From NCBI GenBank assembly GCA_017522225.1, contig JAFWZR010000015.1:1-64000 (forward strand): a stretch of DNA of 64,000 nucleotides. The letters run 5' to 3'. Under the pieces are notes generated by a model, which made no database searches, was not told the origin of the DNA, and worked only from the letters and a program-made list of their open reading frames with translations. The position numbers and the translations under genes are program-made. Source of the stretch: Clostridia bacterium (GTDB lineage: Bacteria > Bacillota > Clostridia > Oscillospirales > Acutalibacteraceae). Positions within the stretch are counted from its first letter, which is position 1, and every line of letters begins with the position of its first letter. Below, piece by piece: positions 7,955-15,827 of the stretch.

Positions 7955-9505
7955 TTATTCTGTCTCGATTGAATCCTTTGCCTTAACCAATACCTTACGC
8001 TCATAGCAGGAGAATACATTTTCTATATACTTCTTCTCGGGAGCCTTGGTGATGAGGCTGACAACAGGAACGATAACAAGGCCGGAGATCATACAGAAAG
8101 CGCCTGCATTGATAGGAGACTGAAGAATTGCAGGGAAAATATCCTTCGCAACAATATTTGCAATCATAAACACTGAAGCGAAAATGAAGCTTGCCCAACA
8201 GCCTGCCTTTGTTGTGCGCTTCCAGTACAGACCATAAAGGAACGGTGCAAGGAAAGCACCTGCCAAAGCACCCCACGAAACACCCATAAGCTGTGCGATG
8301 AAGGTTACGCTTGACTTGTACTGCACAATTGCAATTATAACAGAAATTGCGATGAACACAACGATGAGAATTCTCATAATAATGAGCTGCTGCTTTTCGC
8401 TCATATCCTTTTTGATGTTACCCTTGAGGAAGTCAAGTGTAAGAGTTGAGCTTGATGTAAGAACAAGTGATGAAAGTGTTGACATTGAAGCTGATAAAAC
8501 AAGGATAACCACAACTGCAATAAGGATTGTCGGAAGACCTGAAAGCATTGTCGGGATGATTGAGTCAAAGCCGTTTGCCGCTACATCAATTTCGTCTGAG
8601 AAAAGTCTGCCGAAGCCGCCGAGGAAGTAGCAGCCGCCTGCAACAACTGCTGCAAACAAGGTTGAAATAATCATACCCTTGTTGATAGCCTTTTCACTCT
8701 TGATTGCATAGAACTTCTGCACCATCTGCGGAAGTCCCCATGTGCCGAGTGATGTAAGAATCATAACGCCGAAAAGGTTGATCGGATCAGGACCGAAAAA
8801 TGAAGCAAATACACCCGGAGTTTCAGAAACTGCAGGATCGGAAATCTGTGCAAGTCCGTCAAGCGCTGCCATAAAGCCGCCCTTGGAATTAAGAACTGCA
8901 ACAATAACTGCAACAATGCCGACAAGCATAATGAGTCCCTGAATAAAGTCGTTGATTGCTGTTGCCATATATCCGCCTGCGATAACATAAATTGCAGTGA
9001 AAATTGCCATTATGATAACACATACGGAATAGTCGATGTCAAATGCCATACCGAAAAGTCGGCTGAGACCGTTGTAAAGTGAAGCTGTGTACGGAATAAG
9101 GAAAACAAAGATGATTACAGATGATGCAATTTTGAGTGATTTTGAATCGAATCGGCTTTCAAAAAACTGAGGCATTGTAGCTGAATTGAGATGCTGAGTC
9201 ATAACGCGTGTTCTTCTGCCGAGAACCGCCCACGCAAGAAGAGAGCCGAGAAGTGCATTAGCAATACCTGCCCACGTTGCAGCAATACCGTATTTCCAAC
9301 CGAACTGACCTGCATATCCGACAAATACAACCGCAGAAAAATACGATGTACCGTAAGCAAATGCTGTAAGCCACGGACCTACACTTCTGCCTCCGAGAAC
9401 AAAGCCGTTAACATCGGTCGAGCTTTTTCGGCAATACAAGCCGACACCAATCATAACGCCGAAGAACAGCACTAACATTCCAATTTTGATAATCATGTCT
9501 GTCAT
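7955..9505 (-). CDS. Sodium:solute symporter (SSS family)
   Basis: A 516-residue integral membrane protein with about 13 hydrophobic segments. Family signs: FVLGGRSVGPWLTAFAYGTSYFSA in the first helices, the GGYMATAINDFIQG region, and the Ser/Thr-rich SASMSTLSSLVLTSSSTL segment that supplies sodium ligands in TM8. It couples sodium entry to solute uptake; the substrate cannot be read from sequence, but the divergent alpha-galactosidase makes a sugar or sugar derivative plausible. The ATG at 9505 has AGGAGG 7 bases upstream; the longer frame to 9547 lacks such a site. The promoter at 9570-9598 contains an inverted repeat. Confidence 0.9.
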   Translation of the reverse strand: MTDMIIKIGMLVLFFGVMIGVGLYCRKSSTDVNGFVLGGRSVGPWLTAFAYGTSYFSAVVFVGYAGQFGWKYGIAATWAGIANALLGSLLAWAVLGRRTRVMTQHLNSATMPQFFESRFDSKSLKIASSVIIFVFLIPYTASLYNGLSRLFGMAFDIDYSVCVIIMAIFTAIYVIAGGYMATAINDFIQGLIMLVGIVAVIVAVLNSKGGFMAALDGLAQISDPAVSETPGVFASFFGPDPINLFGVMILTSLGTWGLPQMVQKFYAIKSEKAINKGMIISTLFAAVVAGGCYFLGGFGRLFSDEIDVAANGFDSIIPTMLSGLPTILIAVVVILVLSASMSTLSSLVLTSSSTLTLDFLKGNIKKDMSEKQQLIIMRILIVVFIAISVIIAIVQYKSSVTFIAQLMGVSWGALAGAFLAPFLYGLYWKRTTKAGCWASFIFASVFMIANIVAKDIFPAILQSPINAGAFCMISGLVIVPVVSLITKAPEKKYIENVFSCYERKVLVKAKDSIETE

Positions 9506-9569
9506 AAAACTTCCTCCTGTTTTAGTCAATTCGCCAAGCCTCAACAACTTTAGCCATTTAATGCTTTAA

Positions 9570-9598
9570 AGTTTAACACTTTTAATCGTTAAAGTCAA
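9570..9598 (-). promoter_or_regulatory. Promoter with candidate operator for the symporter
   Basis: Minus-strand TTGACT (9598-9593), 17-base spacer, TAAACT (9575-9570). Inverted repeat TTTAAC-N10-GTTAAA at 9572-9593 covers the spacer and both edges of the hexamers, as expected for a repressor site. The palindrome CTTTAAAG (9564-9571) overlaps the -10. Confidence 0.6.
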
Positions 9599-9642
9599 CA
9601 GTTTTTTTATAAGTTTTAAAATTTATCACAGACGCTTGTTTC

Positions 9643-9671
9643 TTGCCTTTTTGCAATATGTGTGCTACAAT
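9643..9671 (+). promoter_or_regulatory. Promoter for the alpha-galactosidase operon
   Basis: TTGCCT, 17-base spacer, TACAAT, 22 bases before the start codon, divergent from the symporter promoter. Confidence 0.6.
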
Positions 9672-9692
9672 TTTTCAAAAGGAGTGGTCACT

Positions 9693-11375
9693 ATGGCTGA
9701 AATCAAAAAATTTTTGCGCAAACACAAAATCTGTCCTGTCTGTACTGTCAAGAAGCTTGCGGCGGCAACGCAGATTCACATTGACGGTGCTGACAGATTC
9801 TATAACGGCACTGCCCTCACTCCCCCGATGGGATGGGCAAGCTGGAATCTTTTCAGAAACCATATCAACGAAAACCTGATTGAAGATATAGCAGCCGCTA
9901 TGCAGAAATCAGGTCTTGCAGACTGCGGATATCAATATGTCAACATTGATGACTGCTGGATGTCCTCAACGCGTGACGCCGACGGCAGACTGCAGGGCGA
10001 CCTCGGAACTTTTCCGCACGGCATCAAGGCTCTTGCTGAAAAAGTGAACGCACTCGGGCTCAAGCTCGGCATCTACACCTCAAACGGTACACTCACCTGC
10101 GAGGACTTGCCGTCAAGTCTTTATCACGAGCGCACAGACGCAGAAACCTTTGCCGAATGGGGAATTGAATATTTCAAATACGATTTCTGCCACAACATAC
10201 CCATTCCAACAAATGCACCCGAAATTTCAACCGTTACCATAACGAAGCAAGGCTGTCACGAGGGCATCACTCTTCACGCCGAGGAAGCCGAGCTGCGCGG
10301 TGACGCGATATTGCTGACTGACGAAAAAATGGCAGGTACGGGCAGATATGTAAGCGGTCTTGAGGCAGGCAGAGGCTCAATGTATTTTAATAACGTCGAT
10401 ATTGACGAGGACGGCACATACGCACTCACCCTCTGTCTTCACAAGACGGGACTCAAGGATAAGTATCTTGAAATCGAAATCAACGATACCGATGTTTACA
10501 CTCTGACCGAGCCGGGAACAAAGGGCTTCACCCCCGACGGCAGAAATCAGATAACCGTTAAGCTCAAGGCGGGTAAAAACTCCTTTAAATTCCACAACCC
10601 CGTTGCATCTAAAATGGACTCTGCGGCAAAGCAGTACCGCAAGATGGGCAAGGAACTTCAGAGGGCGACAAAGCTTGTTGCCGAAAGAGAAGGCAGAGAA
10701 GAAAAGCCGATCTGCTTCTCAATCTGCGAATGGGGCTGGAACAAGCCCTGGATCTGGGGTCATACGGCAGGTAACCTGTGGCGCACAACCCCCGATATCA
10801 AACCGATCTGGCTTTCGATTATCGGAATTTATGAAAGAACGGTGCTTCTTTATAAGCACGCAGGTGTAGGTAACTGGAACGACCCCGATATGCTCGAGGT
10901 CGGTAACGGTAATCTTACTGATGACGAAAACAGAGCACACTTCTCACTCTGGTGTATGCTTGCCGCTCCGCTCATTCTCGGCAATGACCTCAGGAAGTTT
11001 ATCCGTGCAGACGGCAGCGTTGACACGGATAACAAGGTGCTGAAGATAATTTCCAACAAGGCGGCTATTGCCGTAAATCAGGATCCGCGCGGTATACAGT
11101 GCCGACGAGTTAAGACCAATGCCGTTACGGATGTGCTTGTGAAGCCTCTTGAAAACAAAGAAATTGCCGTTTGTCTTCTTAACAAGGGTCCCGTGGAGGC
11201 AGAGGTCAGCTTCAACATCAGCGATATTATAAAAGAAGCCTTTGTTGACCTGCCCAAGGCAGGAGAATACGAGGCATTCGACATCTGGGAAGAAAAAGAA
11301 TTCAGAATCCGCAATTCTTACAAAACTAAGCTCCGTCCGCACAGCGTCGGATTATACAGGATTAAAGCGATATGA
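9693..11375 (+). CDS. GH27 alpha-galactosidase with inserted beta-sandwich module
   Basis: A 560-residue cytosolic enzyme (no signal peptide) that releases terminal alpha-galactose. GH27 landmarks: TPPMGWASWN (43-52), QYVNIDDCW (81-89), nucleophile Asp164 in KYDFC, SICEWGWNKPW (344-353), the acid/base Asp368 in WRTTPDI, and WNDPDMLEVGNG (395-406). Residues about 172-307, between the nucleophile strand and the next barrel strand, hold about 130 extra residues resembling a CBM35/CBM6-type domain (AEEAELRGD, GRYVSGLEAGRGSMYF, GTYALTL). The C-terminal beta domain closes the protein. The ATG at 9693 has AAAGGAG 8 bases upstream. It overlaps the next gene by ATGA. Confidence 0.92.
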   Translation: MAEIKKFLRKHKICPVCTVKKLAAATQIHIDGADRFYNGTALTPPMGWASWNLFRNHINENLIEDIAAAMQKSGLADCGYQYVNIDDCWMSSTRDADGRLQGDLGTFPHGIKALAEKVNALGLKLGIYTSNGTLTCEDLPSSLYHERTDAETFAEWGIEYFKYDFCHNIPIPTNAPEISTVTITKQGCHEGITLHAEEAELRGDAILLTDEKMAGTGRYVSGLEAGRGSMYFNNVDIDEDGTYALTLCLHKTGLKDKYLEIEINDTDVYTLTEPGTKGFTPDGRNQITVKLKAGKNSFKFHNPVASKMDSAAKQYRKMGKELQRATKLVAEREGREEKPICFSICEWGWNKPWIWGHTAGNLWRTTPDIKPIWLSIIGIYERTVLLYKHAGVGNWNDPDMLEVGNGNLTDDENRAHFSLWCMLAAPLILGNDLRKFIRADGSVDTDNKVLKIISNKAAIAVNQDPRGIQCRRVKTNAVTDVLVKPLENKEIAVCLLNKGPVEAEVSFNISDIIKEAFVDLPKAGEYEAFDIWEEKEFRIRNSYKTKLRPHSVGLYRIKAI

Positions 11376-11836
11376 TAAAAATTATGTTTGTCTGCCACGG
11401 TAACATCTGCCGTTCGCCGATGGCAGAGTTTATACTAAAAGACCTTGTTAAAAAACAGGGCAAGGAAAATGAATTTATAATAAAATCCTCGGCAACAAGC
11501 ACCGAGGAAATATGGAACGGAGTGGGTAACCCCGTCTATCCGCCCGCAAAGGCTGAGCTTGCAAAGCACGGGATTTCCTGCGAGGGAAAAACAGCCGTTC
11601 AGCTCAGAAAAGACGATTACGGCAAGTATGATCTTTTCATTGGAATGGACAGTGCGAACATACGCAATATGCACCGTATACTCGGCGGCGACCCCGAGGG
11701 TAAAATCCGTAAGCTGATGGATTACACAGACCGCCGCGGTGACGTTGCCGACCCGTGGTACACACGCAGCTTTGATGTGACCTACCGCGACGTGCTTGAC
11801 GGGTGCAACGAACTGCTTACAAGAGTATTGAAATAA
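11372..11836 (+). CDS. Low-molecular-weight protein tyrosine phosphatase
   Basis: A 154-residue cytosolic phosphatase. The P-loop CHGNICRS (CX5R, Cys8) is at the N terminus, and the general-acid Asp is in VADPWYT near residue 129. Length is normal for the family. It overlaps the alpha-galactosidase by four bases (ATGA), so the two are translationally coupled. In Firmicutes such enzymes act on phosphotyrosine or phosphoarginine; nothing here identifies the substrate. Confidence 0.92.
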   Translation: MIKIMFVCHGNICRSPMAEFILKDLVKKQGKENEFIIKSSATSTEEIWNGVGNPVYPPAKAELAKHGISCEGKTAVQLRKDDYGKYDLFIGMDSANIRNMHRILGGDPEGKIRKLMDYTDRRGDVADPWYTRSFDVTYRDVLDGCNELLTRVLK

Positions 11837-11850
11837 TATAGCAAACCATA

Positions 11851-11885
11851 AAAACAGGCACACTAAACCGTGTGCCTGTTTTCTT
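11851..11885. terminator. Bidirectional terminator
   Basis: Stem AACAGGCACAC / GTGTGCCTGTT with 6-base loop, T-rich on both sides, between the convergent phosphatase and ricin-type genes. Confidence 0.85.
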
Positions 11886-11903
11886 TCAATTTGTTTGCTC
11901 AAC

Positions 11904-12803
11904 TTATTTCTTATATAACGAACAGCCCGATTTCGTAGTTATTCCAAACTCTGCAGTAATGGGAATGTTATCCCAATCCTGAGCATTTGCAAACCAGCCA
12001 TCACCTTTGTCATATTTGGTTACATAAACCTGATACATATAATTTCCGTCATCTAATTTAATTGTATCTCCGCCTTTTTTTACACCACTCCAGATGAAAT
12101 CACCATGCATATTCCTCAAAACAACGAACACTTCGCCTTTGGTTGACTTTTTTCCATTCTCTTTATATGTGCTAAGTTTTATTTTAGCTGTTTGCTTACC
12201 TTTTTTATTCATTAAACTATCGTCTATTCTGACAATGCAATAATCGCCCATACCGGTTTCTGCTCTGAAAGACTCAACTTTTTGGGGAGCGGAAATTTTG
12301 TTAAGCTTCCACGCCTGTGAAGAAGTTGAATTCGGTTTGTAAATCTGAACATTTGCACCATTGTTTTTATTTCCGCCACTTACGTCTAATGCGAAGTTGC
12401 CACATCCGATATAATATTTATTTTTTCCGGCACTGTAAAACTTCCATTTTTGTGTATTAATGTTCTTATATTGGTATTGTTGAACATTTGTCCCTGACTT
12501 CAACTTTTCTTCCTGAACATCTAAAACTTTACCTGAATTTACTGAGGTGATTTTGTATTTACTACCAACTTTTTCAATCCAAAACATTTGCGCCATTGAA
12601 CCATTGTTTTTGTACAACTGTACATTTGCTCCATTTGATTTAGATGCACCTTTAATATCTAACATCATATTTTCTTTCAAACATGACTCTATGGTGTAAA
12701 TACCCTCTTTTACTGATACTTCCTTAGATGCAAATGAAGTCACACTCAAGGATATAGATAAAAACATTACTATCGCCATAATCAAAGCAAAATTTCTTTT
12801 CAT
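11904..12803 (-). CDS. Secreted ricin-type beta-trefoil (CBM13-like) protein
   Basis: A 299-residue protein. Residues 1-26 are a signal peptide (KRNFALIMAIVMFLSISLS, cleavage near SFAS). Residues 35-175 form a beta-trefoil lectin domain with three QxW repeats (QMFW, QKWKF, QAWKL) and repeated GANVQ/GTNVQ turns. Residues 185-299 are a separate domain I do not recognise, starting ETGMGDYCIVR and rich in beta-strand. It probably binds sugar outside the cell; no catalytic domain is seen. The ATG at 12803 has AAGGAAGG 8 bases upstream. Base composition is more A+T-rich than the flanking genes. Confidence 0.85.
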   Translation of the reverse strand: MKRNFALIMAIVMFLSISLSVTSFASKEVSVKEGIYTIESCLKENMMLDIKGASKSNGANVQLYKNNGSMAQMFWIEKVGSKYKITSVNSGKVLDVQEEKLKSGTNVQQYQYKNINTQKWKFYSAGKNKYYIGCGNFALDVSGGNKNNGANVQIYKPNSTSSQAWKLNKISAPQKVESFRAETGMGDYCIVRIDDSLMNKKGKQTAKIKLSTYKENGKKSTKGEVFVVLRNMHGDFIWSGVKKGGDTIKLDDGNYMYQVYVTKYDKGDGWFANAQDWDNIPITAEFGITTKSGCSLYKK

Positions 12804-12830
12804 AAGCAAAACCTTCCTTTTTCAAACTAT

Positions 12831-13127
12831 TTAATCCGAAATATCCTCGTAGCAATCATCACACACGAAAACCATCATTTCTAAGCCGTTTTCGTAATGC
12901 TTATCTGCTTTATCATCGCACCATGCACACTTTTTTCTGCAATCGGCACAAACATAGGACTTTCCCCCATTATTAAGCTTAAATCCCTTTGTCGGACTTT
13001 CGCCGCACCAATCACAAGGTTCGTTTGAAAAAGACGCAAACGAAACGATACCTACTATTACAATTATACTAGCTATTATTGCTGCAACCAGCTTTTTATT
13101 TTTGATCAAACTCATCAAAAAAGCCAT
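12831..13127 (-). CDS. Small membrane protein with four CxxC pairs
   Basis: A 98-residue protein with one membrane segment (residues 13-33) and a tail holding four CxxC pairs: CDWC, CADC, CAWC and CDDC, probably two zinc knuckles outside or near the membrane. Not recognised as a named family. GGGGAGG lies 9 bases before the ATG at 13127. It sits 28 bases after the next minus-strand gene's stop and 27 bases before the ricin-type gene, so the three form a likely operon. Confidence 0.75.
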   Translation of the reverse strand: MAFLMSLIKNKKLVAAIIASIIVIVGIVSFASFSNEPCDWCGESPTKGFKLNNGGKSYVCADCRKKCAWCDDKADKHYENGLEMMVFVCDDCYEDISD

Positions 13128-13155
13128 TTTTACTTTCCTCCCCTTCCACAATGAA

Positions 13156-13692
13156 TTATATTTTTATCTTCTGCTGTAAAAGCTCATATGCTGAATTCAT
13201 TTCCTTTGACGGAAGAAAAATATTTATTTTCTTATACTTTGTCTGAACCGATATCGTCTGAGTCATTTTCTTCTTTTGAATTGAAATAACATCAGCGTAA
13301 TTGAACTCAAAATTTTCATTTATAAGGTCGATATTTCCGCAGGTAACCCCACATACTGAGTTCGTTTTTATCAAGCAAAATCTCTTCTGGTACAATTTAT
13401 AAACATATACTGCTAAAGCAGCAACTACAATTCCCAGAATAATGAACACTTTACCAAGTGCCTCCATCTGAGAACCACCTAAATCCATATAGATGATACC
13501 GTCAATAACAAAAGATACGCCAAAAATCACCATAAGTACAGCTTTAACTGTTCCTGATTTCGCACAGTCAAAACGGCGAAGAATAATATCTTCATCACTA
13601 TTCTGGCGGACAGACTTTTCAGCTTTTGCTCCGCAAGCGGAACAAAACTGTTCATTTTCAGCAAGTTCTTTGCCACAATTTTTACAAATCAT
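13156..13692 (-). CDS. Zinc-ribbon membrane protein with PH-like C-terminal region
   Basis: A 178-residue protein. Residues 1-24 are a zinc ribbon (CKNCGKELAENEQFCSACG). Two membrane segments follow at about 48-70 and 78-98. The C-terminal 70 residues (FCLIKTNSVCGVTCGNIDLINENFEFNYADVISIQKKK) look like the bacterial PH-like domain of YdbS/YdbT-type proteins, though this is a weak call. AGGAG precedes the ATG by 10 bases. It is divergent from the XRE regulator gene across an A+T-rich intergenic region. Confidence 0.75.
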   Translation of the reverse strand: MICKNCGKELAENEQFCSACGAKAEKSVRQNSDEDIILRRFDCAKSGTVKAVLMVIFGVSFVIDGIIYMDLGGSQMEALGKVFIILGIVVAALAVYVYKLYQKRFCLIKTNSVCGVTCGNIDLINENFEFNYADVISIQKKKMTQTISVQTKYKKINIFLPSKEMNSAYELLQQKIKI

Positions 13693-13754
13693 TTCTAAAA
13701 CTCCTCTATTTTCAGTTTGTCAAGATTATATCATTATTGATGTATGATGTCAAT

Positions 13755-13781
13755 ATTAATATTTAAAATCATTAATATTTA
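13755..13781. repeat. Direct repeat in the divergent XRE promoter region
   Basis: Two copies of ATTAATATTTA at 13755-13765 and 13771-13781, a 16-base period, between the zinc-ribbon gene and the XRE gene. A possible operator for the adjacent regulator. Confidence 0.5.
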
Positions 13782-13833
13782 GTAACTATATTTGATATAA
13801 TAAATCAAAATTGCTGTTTGAGAGGTTTAGCTT

Positions 13834-14145
13834 ATGATTAATTTCAAAGCAATCGGCCAAAGAATCAAGCGAATCCGTAAAGATAATAATTTAACGCAAG
13901 AAAAACTTGCAGAAATACTATGCGTTTCCACAGAACATTTAAGCAGAATAGAAACAGGCTCTTACAGACCGAGCCTTAGTTTGATTGAAAAAATTTCAGA
14001 TATTTTCAAAATTGAAGAACAATTTATAATGTTCGGAAACAATTTTGATAAAAAAGAGGATAAATATTTATACGATAAAATAGAGTGCTTATCGGAAGAA
14101 AAGAAACAAGCAGTAAAACTTATTCTTGATTTGATTTCTGATTAA
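13834..14145 (+). CDS. XRE-family transcriptional regulator
   Basis: A 103-residue DNA-binding protein. Residues 5-62 are a helix-turn-helix 3 domain: IGQRIKRIRKDNNLTQEKLAEILCVSTEHLSRIETGSYRPSL is the classical pattern. The C-terminal 40 residues are helical and likely dimerise. GAGAGG lies 8 bases before the ATG. It is divergent from the zinc-ribbon operon, which it may control. No toxin partner is adjacent. It ends at a bidirectional terminator. Confidence 0.9.
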   Translation: MINFKAIGQRIKRIRKDNNLTQEKLAEILCVSTEHLSRIETGSYRPSLSLIEKISDIFKIEEQFIMFGNNFDKKEDKYLYDKIECLSEEKKQAVKLILDLISD

Positions 14146-14178
14146 AAAGAGCGTTGAGATTTACTCAACGCTCTTTTT
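14144..14178. terminator. Bidirectional terminator
   Basis: 15-bp stem AAAAAGAGCGTTGAG / CTCAACGCTCTTTTT with ATTTA loop between convergent XRE and maf genes. Confidence 0.9.
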
Positions 14179-14180
14179 GT

Positions 14181-14735
14181 TTAAAAGCTTTTCAGCTCTT
14201 TATAAAGTCTTGATACGGGCAAGCCGACAACATTGAAATAATCACCGACAATTTTTTCAACAAGCACACAGCCCTTACCCTGGATTCCGTACGCTCCCGC
14301 CTTGTCCATCGGCTCTTTTGTGGCGATGTAATTGAGAATTTCCTCCTGAGAAAGCTCATTGAAAACAACCTCTGTTGCTTCGCAGAAAGACTTGGTTTTT
14401 TCACCGTGAATTATAGCAACTCCCGTGTAAACCGTGTGGCTTCTGCCCGAGAGTGCGATGAGCATTTCCCTTGCGTTTTCCTCATCCTTTGGTTTGCCGA
14501 GAATCACTCCGTCAAGGGCAACAACCGTGTCCGAGCCGATTACGATGCAGTCTGCATTATCCTTTGATACCGCCTGTGCCTTCTGCAACGCAAGTGACAT
14601 AACAACCTCATCGGGACTTGCATTTTCGGGAATAACCTCCTCAACATCCGCAGCCTTTACCGTAAAGTCAACACCCGCAAGTGTGAGAAGCTCTTTTCTG
14701 CGGGGCGATGCCGAAGCAAGAATAATGTCTGCCAT
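14181..14735 (-). CDS. maf: Maf-type nucleotide pyrophosphatase
   Basis: A 184-residue cytosolic protein that hydrolyses non-canonical or modified nucleoside triphosphates and affects septum formation in Bacillus. Signatures: [12 protein letters not shown] at the N terminus, IGSDTVV near residue 68, GKPKDEENA and [13 protein letters not shown], then [13 protein letters not shown] at 14735 forms a TAATG overlap with the Nudix gene stop, and GGGG lies 8 bases upstream; an in-frame GTG at 14741 is the alternative. Translational coupling to the Nudix hydrolase suggests a joint nucleotide-sanitation operon. Confidence 0.93.
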   Translation of the reverse strand: MADIILASASPRRKELLTLAGVDFTVKAADVEEVIPENASPDEVVMSLALQKAQAVSKDNADCIVIGSDTVVALDGVILGKPKDEENAREMLIALSGRSHTVYTGVAIIHGEKTKSFCEATEVVFNELSQEEILNYIATKEPMDKAGAYGIQGKGCVLVEKIVGDYFNVVGLPVSRLYKELKSF

Positions 14736-15280
14736 TACCACAACCCCTTATCCTTAAGAAGCTTGACCTTAAGCACGGCAGCCTGTGTCTTGCCGTCACG
14801 AAGCTCGTTGTTAAGCACCATTTCAACAGCCTTGTCGAGCGGAATTCTTTCAACATTGAGGAACTCGTCCTCGTCAAGGTTCTGCTTTGTAAAAGTCAGA
14901 TTCTTTGCGGCATAGAGATGGATAATCTCTCCGCAATAACCCGGAGTGGGATAAAACTTGCCGAGGTCGCGGTAGGTTTCTGCAACGCAGCCCGTTTCCT
15001 CCTCAAGCTCACGCTTACCGCTTTCAAACGGGTCTTCGCCGATTTCAAGCTTGCCTGCAGGCAGCTCGGCAATGACCTCAAGGTACGGATAACGGAACTG
15101 ACGGACAAAAAGCAGCTCGTCATCGTCCGTAAGTGCGGCAACACACACTCCGCCCGGATGCTCAACAACCTCGCGGATGCACGGCTTACCGTTCGGAAGC
15201 TCAGCATCGTCACGGCGGACATTGATTATCTTGCCGTTGTAAATATAATTTTTCTTAACGATTTTTTCATCAAGATTCAT
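14735..15280 (-). CDS. Nudix hydrolase, ADP-ribose pyrophosphatase type
   Basis: A 181-residue cytosolic enzyme that probably cleaves ADP-ribose to AMP and ribose 5-phosphate. The Nudix box is [20 protein letters not shown] followed by TGC, about residues 87-109, matching GX5EX7REUXEEXGU. The N-terminal strand region ([18 protein letters not shown]) and [12 protein letters not shown] fit the ADPRase subfamily. Its stop overlaps the maf start. A terminator precedes it at 15305-15337, so transcription of this pair starts within 15281-15304 or by readthrough. Confidence 0.92.
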   Translation of the reverse strand: MNLDEKIVKKNYIYNGKIINVRRDDAELPNGKPCIREVVEHPGGVCVAALTDDDELLFVRQFRYPYLEVIAELPAGKLEIGEDPFESGKRELEEETGCVAETYRDLGKFYPTPGYCGEIIHLYAAKNLTFTKQNLDEDEFLNVERIPLDKAVEMVLNNELRDGKTQAAVLKVKLLKDKGLW

Positions 15281-15304
15281 TTTAATCTCTCCAATAATAT
15301 CTCA

Positions 15305-15337
15305 AATAAAAAAGGGGTAACCATGCGGTTACCCCCT
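15305..15337 (-). terminator. Terminator after the Asp/Cys-rich gene
   Basis: Minus strand: GGGGTAACC-GCAT-GGTTACCCC followed by TTTTTTATTT. Confidence 0.85.
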
Positions 15338-15349
15338 GTTTTTGTAAAA

Positions 15350-15790
15350 TCAGTCTTCGTCGCAATCGTCGCAGTCGCAATCGAACTCAAACTCAAGTGT
15401 TTCACCGCAAGCGGGGCACTGAATTGTTTCCTCGTCGAGAATGCTGTCATCAAGGCAGATAGTCTCGTGGCAAGCAGGACACTCAACCTCAACATAATCG
15501 TCGTCGAAGCAGCAGTCACAATCGTCATCGCAGCAATCGCAACCACAATCACAGTCGCAATCGTCTTCGTCAAAAACGTACTCCTCAACATCGCCGAGAT
15601 CCTCATCGATTTCGTCAACAAGCTCTTCGAGCATTGCGATTTCGTCTTCAAGGTCAGCAATTGTGAGTGCCATTTCCTCGATTGTGTCTATCATAGCTTT
15701 GATAAGCTTAACCTCGTCCTTATCAGCGTCGAGATGTGCCATCTCTGCAAGGCCCTTAAGATATGCAGCCTTTTCTGTAACTGTCATCAT
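15350..15790 (-). CDS. CD1247-like acidic Asp/Cys-rich zinc-ribbon protein
   Basis: A 146-residue cytosolic protein. Residues 1-72 match the CD1247 N-terminal domain of Clostridia (TVTEKAAYLKGLAEM, then a strongly acidic helical stretch). Residues about 74-98 are a low-complexity run of alternating Asp and Cys (FDEDDCDCDCGCDCC), then a zinc ribbon with CPAC and CPAC at 104-126, and a second Asp/Cys tail (DCDCDDCDED). The Cys content is far above that of neighbours and suggests metal or cluster binding. Function is unknown. Two ATG codons are adjacent (15790, 15787), with AAAGGATGA upstream. It follows efp by 37 bases. Confidence 0.85.
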   Translation of the reverse strand: MMTVTEKAAYLKGLAEMAHLDADKDEVKLIKAMIDTIEEMALTIADLEDEIAMLEELVDEIDEDLGDVEEYVFDEDDCDCDCGCDCCDDDCDCCFDDDYVEVECPACHETICLDDSILDEETIQCPACGETLEFEFDCDCDDCDED

Positions 15791-15827
15791 TGTAAAATCA
15801 TCCTTTCGTTATGATATCAACCAACAC

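Noticed and set aside
13834..14145. XRE gene as the antitoxin of a toxin-antitoxin pair
   Set aside because: No small overlapping toxin gene is adjacent; the divergent genes are membrane zinc-ribbon proteins.
15370..15600. Repetitive DNA that could be taken for tandem repeats or CRISPR
   Set aside because: The repetition comes from GAC/TGC-type codons of the Asp/Cys-rich protein; there are no uniform repeats with unique spacers.
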